A stretch of DNA of 64,000 nt from Apostichopus japonicus (lineage: Eukaryota > Echinodermata > Holothuroidea > Aspidochirotida > Stichopodidae). The notes under the pieces are model-generated. The model was given only the letters and a program-made list of their open reading frames with translations, had not been told where the DNA came from and did not search any database. The DNA is taken from assembly GCF_037975245.1 (NCBI RefSeq), contig NC_092583.1:14289764-14353763 (forward strand), read 5' to 3'. Below, piece by piece: positions 1-12,900 of the stretch. Made by a program: the position numbers and the translations under genes. Numbering within the stretch: position 1 is the first letter of the stretch; the number at the start of each line of letters is the position of its first letter.

Positions 1-13
1 GCCTTCCTATACG

Positions 14-410
14 TAATTCAGTGTGTTAGTAATAATAAGTAGACACATACTCACACACATACACACAAAAATACCTTGCAATTCAGTGTGTTAGCAATAA
101 CAGGTCTCTCTAGACACAAACACACACATGCACAAATACATACCTTGTAATTCAGTGTGTTAGCAATAACAGGTCTGAAGACACATACACACGTACATAC
201 CTTGTAATTCAGTGTGTTAGTAATAACAAGAAGACACATACACACATACATACACACAAAAATACCTTGCAAATTCAGTGTGTTAGCAATAACAGGTCTC
301 TAGACACAAACACACACATGCACAAATACATACCTTGTAATTCAGTGTGTTAGCAATGATAAGTCTGTATACACATACACACACACATGCACTTACACAC
401 TACACCTACA
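14..410. repeat. minisatellite with donor-like block, ~58-67 bp unit
   Basis: There are six units, each centred on AATTCAGTGTGTTAGYAATA and separated by CA-rich spacers. The core begins at about 14, 80, 146, 205, 271 and 340. Most units also carry (c)ataccttg(t/c)aa, which on the transcript strand reads like the ACAAG|GTATG donor of the neighbouring exon. The array lies in the intron directly downstream of the 416-521 exon. Confidence 0.85.
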
Positions 411-415
411 CATAC

Positions 416-521
416 CTTGTAATACTTTGAAGGTCACAGTACGTTAATGCATGTATATCTCCTGTAGATTGTATAATGGCCTCGGCGTCATTAAGGTCAA
501 CCCCAAATAAATCTCCTTTAC
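416..521 (-). CDS. Elk: ELK exon: middle of cNBHD
   Basis: This exon encodes about 35 residues: [12 protein letters not shown], then [10 protein letters not shown]. It matches the KCNH8 block GKGDLIGANL...ALTYCDLQ. The acceptor is TTGCTTTTCACAG and the donor ACAAG|GTATGT; it ends in phase 2. The next exon must lie beyond the left edge of the window. A tandem array whose units contain the same donor-like block starts just past this exon in the transcript direction. Confidence 0.93.
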
Positions 522-3500
522 CTGTGAAAAGCAACATATATCATTAACAATAATATGAATAACAATAATAATAATAATATATGAAACTTAGAGGGCTCAT
601 AGAAATACTAAAACATTCATGTAACAAGTTAGATGATTCATCAAAATGTGATGGGTTCTTGCTCTCTTCAAGTTACAGGATTGGAACTTTTACCTGACAG
701 GTTGAATTGCATTTGAATCGGTTTATAAATGATCATTATTTCTTGCCGAGGGCATAAGGAACTTATGTGATGCCGATGATATGTCTGTGCGTGTGTTTGT
801 GCGTAAATATACGTGTATGAGTGTTTGTTAATCCTTGGTTAGAAACACTATAACTCAACAAGTATATGTTGAGTTAACTTCATACTTATAGTATGTGCAT
901 CCTATACAAGAACAGGTTTAGTGCTTTGTGCAAATGAAAAGGTAATTTGAGGTCAACAGAGGGTTAAAGTCTGATGACCTTGTAAACACGATAATTTAGA
1001 ACATAAAACTTTCATGAAGTTCATGATTTTGTGCTTGACGCCACTTTGTTATGTTCAAAACACCTATTGGTTTTTTTGTAGAGGTCAAGGGTGATTTGAA
1101 GTGAGTAGAAGTCCAAGTTTGAAAACCGAGTAAAAAATGAGAAATCTGTAATCAACTTGATATGTGATATGTAGATCCACCTTATGAAAAAAAGGTTATC
1201 AGGATAATCAGGAATTTCGAAGCCTTTTGGCGGTCTGTGCAAGTTTTCCTTTTTAGAACAAACGTCTAAATTATAAGACAATCATTATTGCGTTACCTTT
1301 CGTGATGAATTGCCTACAATTGGCCCATTTCTATGATAACATCACTCAGTGAAAACGAAGAGTAAACTTTCAATCTAATTTAGCTCTAACTTTTCAATCT
1401 ACAGCAAAACAAAATGTGACTATACCATGCATCACCTTAGAGAATTGCATTCTAAACTCTGACTAGCATTTCCAGATTATAAATATCCCAAATAAAAAAA
1501 TAAATAACTCTATTTCGTTTGAGCAAGTGTCCATGAATCAAAAGGACATTAAAGAAAAGGATAATATTAGGATAAGTTACTAGTCTCATAAAATCCATAA
1601 TGACGTGGAATTGAAATGCTGTTAGTATTGGCCCCCAACATTTATTAAAGGTTTTCAAAAAGTACTTTCCTTGCTGTCTTTTAACCATCTTCATGTGTGT
1701 TAAATAACACACAGTTAAATAACTAAGTAAGAAAAAAATCCGCCGAGAGTTGATAATAACATGTTTTTTTTTTTTTTTAAGTTGAAGCATGAATAAACAT
1801 TATTTGACATTATTAGCATATTTGAAGGTAATACCGATAACAATGTGGTAGAAAACAAAATCGTACCTTTTTATGCGAATTTTAGCAGGAGTTTGTAATT
1901 GTATAACCTAATTATCAAACCCAACAGCCTTCTTTGACAACAATACAATAAAACAATACAACTTTGACAACAATACAACTTTGTTTCAGAAAAGACAACT
2001 ATATGGATATATGAAAACTACAAACCTAAAATGGCGACCACCATGCCTTGACGTAGTATCTCCATGGAGCCATTGAGTAAGAAGTAAACAACATTTAAGG
2101 AGTCTCCCTGGTGAATAATATACTCGCCTGGGGCACAAAAACTGGTCTTAATTCGAAGAGACAATGACCTATTGTAAAAACGAAGAACAAAAGAAATTAG
2201 TGGCTTCGGTAGAATTTTAAACAACTCTCATAAATTATCGAAGTCGCTTGTATGCCGTATATTTGTAATTGTCACCCGAAGATTTGACTGAGTTGGGTTT
2301 CTTTTTACGAACGGGTGGTACTTACTTGTTTCCGTTCAGCATTTGCTCCCGCAACTAGCCTACCAAAGTTGGTTGACATTTTAAGCACTATAGCACCCTG
2401 ACAAGCCAACTGGCCCACTTCCTGTTCCAAATCCTACCCATGCCGAAGGTATTTTGCAAGCTAGGTAGATTGGAGTGCATTTATTGAATGGCGACAGGTA
2501 AGAGAGGAACAAAAACTATGTTAGATTTACTTCATGTAAATTGTTACGGACTGCGCAGGTAATATAGGGGACCAACGCAGTTCCACTTGGCGTTTGGAAG
2601 ACAAATTAAAACATTGGCACCGACTATACGTAACCAAAGGTCACCACAGATATATATGGCCTAGTTTAATTTTCAATATCAAGCCAGTGCCAACAGCTGC
2701 AGGAATACAGAAAACGAAATCACATAAGTTTTAGATTGGCTAAATGATAACATTTCGTTGTTTATTATCTTTTTCTATTTTTGCTTCAGGAAAGCAGTTT
2801 AATCACACAGTAACCCAGCCTTTCGCCTAGGCTTGTAAACAATATCATTGTTAATTCAATTACCTCATAATACAGTGTAAGCAGTGTAAGAGGTTTCTGT
2901 GAATATTTTATACGATATAAATTCGTGGAAGGATTTATTAGAGATTGCTTCTAATATGAATTTATGTCACGAGTCTTAGTGTTTAGTAACAGAAGTCACA
3001 TTCGCACAGTCTCAATAAATTAATTTCCAAGACATAAACTCTTCTAAACAGAACTTTTTTTCAACGCAGTTAATGTTTATATTAACCATGTGCATCTGTG
3101 CATGAAAGCAACATTTATCAGAATGATGTATTTTTTTTATTGGTTTCATTCTTCTTTTTGAGTACGTGTTTCTATAATGTAATGGTTCGCTAAGTCGGTG
3201 ATTTTTTATAACATGCGACAAGGACGAAAGGTAGAATTACGTAGAAAGGCAACATAGCTATAAAGTAGACACAACTGACGCAACCATCGCAATTAGTGTT
3301 ATTTCATTGAGATGAGTGTCATGGTGTCATTCTTATGGAATTCGCTGCCAGTCCATCTGCGGGAAACTGATTCACATGAACAATTCAAACGTGCTATTAA
3401 AACTTACTTATTTTCTAAATGCTACACACATCTGAAAAGCGCATTGAGCACCCTTTAGGTTGGATTCTGCGCTATATATGACTAATTATAATTATTATTA

Positions 3501-3908
3501 TTATTATTATGAACAACTCGTCCGAACAGCTAAGAAAACTGTCATTCCGTTTTGAGATATCACGTTTCAGATATCACGTTTTGAGATATCACAGATTAAA
3601 TGTTTCTAAGAAATAGAAAAATAAAATATTGAAGCTTATGTGGCTCGACGATGTGAAGAAACATTAATTATGTGATTTCTCACAAAACGGAGTGACAGTT
3701 TTTCTTAGCTGGAGATGACTGCGATGAACAACTCGCATATTGTTTATTTAAGTATAGTAACATAAATACATATGAAATATACAAACCTTTACTCTTTCTA
3801 CACCTATTTAAATACGATTAATATTCTTGCCCATGAAATGCTGTATATCTTAATACAGATATACATCAAGAAAACATGATATTAATACCTGCCCATACTA
3901 GCTTTGCT

Positions 3909-3947
<39 letters not shown>

Positions 3948-6900
3948 TATCATGTTTATATACACACACATATAATCCCATCAAAACATAGGTGCACGTG
4001 TAACAGATAATGTGTCGAAAAACCTGTACATTTAATAATGGTTTTCGTTTAATTTAACAAAGTTAATTTTAATACGGAATTACCGAAGGCAACCTTGGCT
4101 AGCATCAACGAATATGGGTAGACTAAGAAATTCCTTGTTGAGATGCATTGTTATATCCGCTCTGAGCTCCTCAGGGAATGTATGCAGCATCTGTATAAAA
4201 TGAAAAGAATGTGATTTGAAACCAAAAAGGGCTTGTGAGGTCTTAAACGATGTCCCCGCCCAGCTCCTTCATCTCTTGATCGACTAGATGGTCATCTACC
4301 CGTGTAGGTTTCGACTGCATTGCATGTCAACATAATGGTGTAGCATCTACTAAGCCAAATTGACACATTTATTAATTTGACTGAGTAAAACAAACCAAAA
4401 ACAATCAACGAAGAACTTATGAATGAATTTTTTTGTTTTAAAAAATTATTCTTAATTCTTACTTCAGTAGTATCGATGCCCATATTAACCGAATATGACG
4501 TCATAAAATATTCTTGCATCCGGGTTTTCAGAATGGGTGGGAGATCGTGCGATCTGACGAAGTCTTTAAGATCACGTAACCTCATGTGGTAGAGCGCCCT
4601 CCTTGAATACATACGTTGAATAATTGCCGTGACGTTACCAAATATTGCCGCGTGGCCCAAAGCTGACAAGAGAAAAAATAAAAATACAAAATACAAAAAA
4701 GTAACAAAGGAAGCAAAAGAAATCATTTCGGTTTTTTTTTTAAATACTAAATTTATCCTCCACAACATTTTCAAAGGTCGTCAGGAGCATCAATTCTAGA
4801 CCTTTCTGCGATGATCAGAATGTTACAAACGCTCTTGACATAAAATACGAATTCATGAATAACTTCATTCTGCCTTTCGTTATATTTTAATGCCACTGTG
4901 AGTGTTTGAGTCGAAGTCCATTTTGAGCCCTTCCATGTTCGTATACCGTACCTATACTAAGACAGAGAACTGAACGTCACCGATATTTGTCTAAATGTCA
5001 AAATGTTTAAAGGTAGTTTAAGTTCAATCCACCATTTTCCAATTGGCATGTCAACGCCTGTCATTATTCAACGCATTTAATTTATTCAGTTCGATTGCGT
5101 TAAATGTTATATGTATTATTATATGTACCACATTATAATGGTGTATCATGGGATATGTCATCTCTCCATCAATGTTTTTTTAACCTCATCTCGTCACATA
5201 AAAGAGAACCATGCATGCACTCACTTAATAATCTTGCGATGAAGAAATTTATTCATTGACGATCCATTATTAAACATTGTCATTTATTAATGGCGTATAA
5301 CGACTCAAGTGTCTGTAGCTAATATACACTACATATACAAATGCGTGATGTTTGCATATTCCATACATAAAATTGCACGGAGTACTACTGCGACTATTAA
5401 TTTATCTTTGACAAAAGAAACCAAGAACGAGCATCACTGCGCGACAATATCATGATCCAAGGTTAAAACTAATATTTGATTATTAAGACAAGTGAAAATT
5501 CAGAGTGTATATTTGTACCGCTTGACTGCTTTTAGTAAGTGGTTTAATACGACGATCTTTGACATTTCGACTGAAAACAACAAACGAGGAAGCTTTCTAT
5601 GATATAGTTACAAGTGTATGCCACATCAGTTGTACTTTCATGTCTCGTTTCAAAGCACTCGTACTGACAGTATGAGGGATCGGAGTCGTTGAGCTGTCAA
5701 TACGAGTGCTTTGAAGTATATGATACGAGAGGACAGTATATAGAGTGGCATTACCGTTAGGGAATTGAACAAACTGGCTGTATAAGACATGAAAATTTAC
5801 ACATAGGATTTGAATATTCATGAGCGGGCAACCTACTTTAAGTCAATAAAAAGATTGTGAATATTTTTCATGAATGTTAACCTTATACTACAATTAACAT
5901 TAATAAGATGGCTAGTAGCAATAATGTTTAAACTGTAACCGATAAACATGGTAATGCTGATGAATAATTTACGAGTGTTTTAATACGTCCAACAAACAGT
6001 GCCAACATAAAATTAACATTAGGTGTCAACCTACCTCTAATTACAGTGTTGATGGCGAATATTTATGAGGTTCAACCTACCTCCAATTACCATGAAGAAG
6101 GTGAATATTTATGAGGGTCAACTTACCTCCAATAACCAAGATGATGATGAATATTTATGAGGGGCAACCTACCTCCAATTACAGTGATGATAATGAATAT
6201 TTATGAGGGCCAACCTACCTCCAATTACAGTTATGATGGTGAATATTTATGAGGGCCAACCTACCTCCAATTACCATGATGATAGCCAATATTCATGAGG
6301 GTCAACCTATACTTCCAATTACCATGTAGAAGATGAATATTTATGAGGGTCAACCTACCTCCAATTAGGAGTGATGAAGGTGAATATTTATGAGGGTCAA
6401 CCTACCTCCGATTAACATGATGATGATGGTGAATATTTTTTCGGCATTAGTGTTGGCTGAGACATTACCGAATCCTATACTGGTTAGGCTGCTGAGTGTA
6501 TAGTACAATGATGTTATGTAGCGGCTCTCGTTGGAAGGACCACCTACATAAACTTGGTCAGTGGGTGACATGGTGAAAGGTTGGCCTGTTCGCTCGCTGA
6601 GTTCAGTAAACCATCCTATAAGAGAGTAAAGGACAACGGTGAAACACAATATACACAATGTAACAAGTCAGTAGAAATGACCTTACATGAGTAGAAAAAC
6701 GTTTCATGCAAATTAGGGAACTAGATTCACTTTAAAATAAATTTGGGACCAGAAACGTTTTGCACTGGATCAGGCTGTCTTTGCAAGTCACACCATTAAT
6801 AATACATAGATAGATATATAAATAGATAGACAACTTGTATTCACCCGGAAAATATGAATAACAAAAATTGTGTCTGTAAACCACCGGACTTCATTGCGTC

Positions 6901-9900
6901 CACTCTATCAGCGACAGCAATAAAGAAATTAGAGGTCCTCTCGTCGTCCCCTATCTCCTAAAACGAGTGAGATTTAGTCCACCTCTTAATACAACCTAAC
7001 ATATACATGGATAAGGCTGGCAATAATTATAATAATAATAATAATAGTAACAAAAATTATGAAGCGTAATTTATATCGTGTATGAGGCCATGGAGTCTAT
7101 AATGGACCCCCCCCCCCCCCTCCTCCTGTTTCTCCGCGCACTCGAACACAGCCCGATGCCCGGAACGGTTAGTCCGACCTCGCAGAAGATCATTCATAGA
7201 GCATGTTAATAGATATACGGTCACATTATTTAGATCTTTAGACTGATTCATGGCTTACCGTAGCTCTCATTTCCGTTCATATTTAATTCTTGCTCCCCGA
7301 TGTAATACCAGAGGCAGCCCAACCAATGGGCTAATAAGGCGAATGCAAGCATAAAGAATGTCAAAACAATGGCGCTGTACTGTGAGTAATGTTCAATTTT
7401 ACTCATAATCCGTAGCAATCTCATAAGACGAATTAACTTAATAAGCTGAATCGCTGGCGAATCCTGTAAAACGAGAAAAGAGAAGAAAATAAATAAATTG
7501 AAATGTAATGAAGAGAATGAGAGATAAGTCATTCATCGTATGCATGATAGATATGCTCGCGTCACACGGATCCCCCTCCCTCCCTCCCTCCCTCCCTCCC
7601 TCCCTCCCTCCCTCCCTCCCTCCCTCCCTCCCTCCCTCCCTCCCTCCCTCCCTCCCTCCCTCCCTCCCTCCCTCCCTCCCTCCCTCCCTCCCTCCCTCCC
7701 TCCCTCCCTCCCTCCCTCCCTCCCTCCCTCCCTCCCTCCCTCCCTCCCTCCCTCCCTCCCTCCCTCCCTCCCTCCCTCCCTCCCTCCCTCCCTCCCTCCC
7801 TCCCTCCCTCCCTCCCTCCCTCCCTCCCTCCCTCCCTCCCTCCCTCCCTCCCTCCCTCCCTCCCTCCCTCCCTCCCTCCCTCCCTCCCTCCCTCCCTCCC
7901 TCCCTCCCTCCCTCCCTCCCTCCCTCCCTCCCTCCCTCCCTCCCTCCCTCCCTCCCTCCCTCCCTCCCTCCCTCCCTCCCTCCCTCCCTCCCTCCCTCCC
8001 TCCCTCCCTCCCTCCCTCCCTCCCTCCCTCCCTCCCTCCCTCCCTCCCTCCCTCCCTCCCTCCCTCCCTCCCTCCCTCCCTCCCTCCCTCCCTCCCTCCC
8101 TCCCTCCCTCCCTCCCTCCCTCCCTCCCTCCCTCCCAAACAAGAAATAATTACCATACAGATGACCAATGTTTTACCGTACAATGATAAGAGCATAAGAA
8201 ATCACTGTTAGTATCGCGGAACAACTTACTCCTTTACGTCATTTATGCGTGGTGTGTAGTATTGTGTTTCCGTGTAGATAATTAGTAGTGTTCTCAAACG
8301 CTAAACTACTCTAAGTATCGTATTCATTTAACATTTTAAGAACAAGCTTTATCTACAATATATAATTTGTGTGTATGTGTGTGTGGGAGGGAGGGAGGGG
8401 GGGGGGGGTTCACCGATTTAAACATATTGTATGCAAACAAAGGGTGATTGATAGGTAAGTTATACGGACAAAAACAAAAAGTTAGCATGAAATTGGGGTT
8501 GTACGAATGTAGGTCAATGACATGAGTGGGTTTGTACGCATTATAAATGGGCCAATGGGTAGAATGGGATGTACGCGTTAATGGCCAATGATAAAACAGG
8601 GTTGTACGCGTCAGGGCGAATGGTCGATCGGGGTTGTACGCATTATATAGGGCTAATGGTATAGAATGGGGTTGTACGCATCGGAGCTGGTGATCGAGTG
8701 CAGTGTACGCATGCGGGTCAATGTGCGCGTGGTTTTGTACGGATCACGATCAATAGGTAGAGTGGGAATTTACGCATGGCAGTTTTAAGGGGTAGGGTAG
8801 AGTGAAGAGGGTACAGTGGGGCTATACGCAGGCTGAATGGGGTACAACAAGGTTGTGAATGAAAGGGTACATGGTTATGTACAGGATGAAGGGTACAGCG
8901 GCAAAGCAGGCAATGTGCACAGGCTGCAAACCAAAACCCCAAGAAGATTAAAGCAAACTTTAGGGTAGAGTTACTATCCAATATGTAAGAATCTTTTCGA
9001 AACTCTTCAGACTATTCCCGTACCCTCTTAATCCCCCACCCTAGGTCCCACTCCTATATATGCCAACCCCTTCGTTTCCCCCACGTCATATTTTTGTCCG
9101 CATACCATAATCAAGCGTCTAAACATTCCACCCACGAACAGCACGCATGCCCTGTAAGATCGGCACTGCGCTGACCTTTAATGCAGTGTACATGAATACA
9201 ATAGGCACACACGTAACCACCGTATACCTTTACCTATATATTCTTAATAGAGTTAAACACATAAACACACATGAGACTGTCAATCACACATGAACCCTTA
9301 ACATTTTTATTTCATTGTTTTTTAATCCATTTTCTTTCGGCAGGTAACTCAAGTATACTTGTAGTTATCGCAAAAATGTCGGTTAATAGGAATCGGTAAC
9401 CGGTCACGTTTTCTCTCTAATTTGCTGCTTTATTTTTCAAGTTAACCTTATGGGCTTTGTGGTTTAGCTTTATGACGTGTGCCAGTTAATGTACCTTTTT
9501 ACACAATCTGTCGGTTAATTGATATAATTTATCTCCCACCGTGGACCTCTTAAGCCTTTAAGAATTTAAGTGCCGCTAAATTTAGACTAAATGTGGATGA
9601 ACTTAACACATCAGAAATGTCTGATAATCGGCGTTATATTTTGGTTGTTGTAATATTTGAAAACCGACTAAATCCCAGAAGATCGATAACTTTCTTCATG
9701 ACAGTGTTAAGAAATTCAACCATCAATATATCAAAATATTACGGAAAATACTTTATAAATTTCGAACCGTCTTAACGGTCTTGTTTGTAGCAATTTAAAA
9801 TTTTGATTGATGTGCTATTCAATTCAAATTGCAAATAAAAAAAAATATAAAAAAATAAATAAAAAATATGAACCACAAGCCGGCCAACATCCTCATCATC

Positions 9901-12900
9901 TGTGATAGAGATTATAACTGTCATGAAAAAAAAAAATCCCAAAGCATCTAAGAAAAATGTGATTCTATCCAGGAGATATCACATGTTTAATCGGCTTCCT
10001 TCAAACATAAGGCTGAAGACTTTGAGCAAGTCTAACTATGACGTCACCGTAGAGCCACATATGTTTCCATTTGTAATGCCTTTTTTTTATTTTGTGTGTA
10101 TTTTAATGTCTATTTTTGGTAATGAAGATGGGCTTGAAAATGCCGAAACTAAAATGTTGAATATTGCCCAAAAAACAACAAAAAACAAAACAAAGAGAAG
10201 GTAAAAGATTTCAGATGGTAGTGGAACTATGACGTCACAGATTTATACAATGACAGCCGTTAGACATGAACTTTATGTAAAGCATAGTTCTTCCAAACTG
10301 CATAATTAATAGTTTTCTTACCTGTTTGTGGGAGTTTTTCATCATATATATGACCTCTATTATATATAACCTAAAGAAAATAGTCGTGGTTCTATGTCTC
10401 CATTAACTAGATGAAACTGATTATTCTGAAACATTACCAAATGGACACTGATAAAAAAAATTTAAAAAAATAATAATATAAGTCATAAGCAAACATAGTA
10501 ACTTCACATACCATTATGTTGCGTCGTAGCACCACTGAACTAAAATATTTTAGTTGATTTCAATCTCACCATTTCAACAAAACATAAAATCGCAAATTTT
10601 AAAATGAATATGAATAACTTTCTCATGTTTTTAATATGCAACTTGACTTGGTTCAAGTGTAAACCAAGTCCACATAGGAGGGGTGGGTTGGTTTGGGTGG
10701 GGGTAGGGTTGGAGGTGGGGGTGGGAAGGTGACAGAGAAGGCTGTAGCCCCGGGGCTCGGGTCAACAGGCAAAGTAATATTTGGTACTTACGGAATTTAA
10801 AATTGATATACTTTCAAACAAGTCAAAAGGAATGGCTGCAGGTAAGTCTATCAAGAACCAGCTCTGGAGATAATGTAAGGCAATAGAGCGAGGCTCGTAT
10901 ACAACTTGACCAGATTTACTGCAGAATGTTGTACGGAAGTTAATGATTATATCTGATGAAGAGAAAACAAAAGAAAGAAAAAAAAAGAAGAAAAAAAAAG
11001 AAGAAGAAAATAAAACAACATAAATTGTATTTTAACTTACTATTATAGATCGCACAAAACCTCTAAATATTAAATACAAATACATACCGTGTCTGGCCAG
11101 GCAGGTCACGTGTTTCAATGTTTATGCCGAAGAGAGCAACTTTCATTTAACGTTTTGGAAACTAAATTTGACCAATCTGACCAGAATTGAAATGAAAAGA
11201 TGCTAGAAGTAAAATAATGGTCACAACAACAAACATCAACATATCTTATAAAGCCATCCTTTCCTGTGTCATTTTTTCTTTCTTTTTTTTTCCAAGTTAT
11301 TCTCTCATTTTAAACCTTTTGAATGCCTGGGAATTAAATTCGAGGGATCGATTTAATCTTGAACCATTAAGTTTTTCTTCTGTCATTGTTTTGTATTATT
11401 CTGTATTATTTGTATCATTTCTAATTGTCAATTTCGCCATGAACATTCTTTGAGTGGTGTGTGCTCATTATAAGTCGTATTATTATTATTACTATTATTA
11501 TTATTATTATCGAACCCTTCAGCAAACTCTATCAATGCTAATTTTATCGTCCTACTAATAATTAGCAAGGTAAACATTTGTAATATTTGGTATGACGTCA
11601 GAGAACGCTCAAAGATTACAAAAGAAGAAGAATATGTGAAGTACGGTATTGTAAAGTTAAAGCTATATACCAAATTGTTGAAATAAGTGTATTTTGAAGC
11701 CTTACAAAATCAGCTATTGGGAATGAAAGCTATTGGGAATGAAATTGACTTAAACTTGAACGCGGTGACTTATCATGACAATTATACAGAATGATCAAAT
11801 GAAGTGGAAGTGGAAGAGGCTATTGGAGGATGGCGGGGTTGGGTCGATATGGGGGGGGGGGGGTTAACCCCCAAAAAAACCCACTTCCACAGTTTAGTTG
11901 AAATTAAATCAAGTGGACGGTTCTACCTACATACGGTGACGTACGGTGGCTAAATAGGGACATATAAGGAAAAAATAAGAGTCCCCAAATCTCAAAATTT
12001 TGACTATTTATCTCAAAAGTTTGACTAATTATCTCAAAATTTTTACTTTTTATCGCAACATTTTGACTTTTTATCTCACAATTTATTTTGAAATGGAATT
12101 ATTATGTACCCAATGTTTTCTGTTGGAGTAGTCTACGAGGCAGAGAATCTCGTGATTATAAACATGGCGGTTTATTATAGTGCCTTTCACAAACGAACCC
12201 TTCAAAATGTTGCCACATTTTCCCCTAATCTTTGAAGACCTTTAGAGACTTATATATAGCTTAACCTCCCGATGACATGTTTCTTTGGAACAGACAATAT
12301 CAACAATCCTTTAAATACCTGCCTTGTGTGGGGGAGTTTTGATAGGTCCATTTGTACATCTCCGATCCTCCCACGTACCATATACTACCGAGTCGAGGAT
12401 ACGTGTTCATTTAACTAATCGCGGAGGTATGGAAACAGAGTACTAAACAACCAATGTTCAAGTCAATGACGTCATGATGACGTAACTTATCATTGCAAAA
12501 ACATACGAGTTATACATACGTTTGAAATGAGTTATAGTCCCTGATGAAATACATTTCACACCTTAGGTAAAATAGCTTTGATAACTGAAGATGCCTTGAG
12601 TGTTCCACTTTTTTTCCAACTCAATATTCTGTTAAAACAAAATATTCACAAAAAAAAAAAAATCCAATTAGCTTCAAAGCGTTTTGAATATTTATTTATT
12701 TGATATACTGATAAAATATATTTTTTATTTACCTGTAAGAAAAGTGATTTCCACCATTATATTTACACCGTTTACTACCAAAGTAGGGTTAGGAGATACC
12801 GCTGCGTAGTAGGGTACGACCACTGCGATATATAGGGTGGCTAAAAGTACCCACCAGTCCCATATAGATTTGAAAGTGCTGTAATGTAATACAATAAACC

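Noticed and set aside
7438-8211. Four long open frames of Ser-Leu-Pro-Pro or Gly-Arg-Glu-Gly repeats on both strands
   Set aside because: They are translations of the (CCCT)n array; a tetranucleotide without stops is open in every frame.
9902-10204. 100-codon plus-strand frame inside the channel intron
   Set aside because: Lys- and Asn-rich with homopolymers, no recognised family and no splice context.
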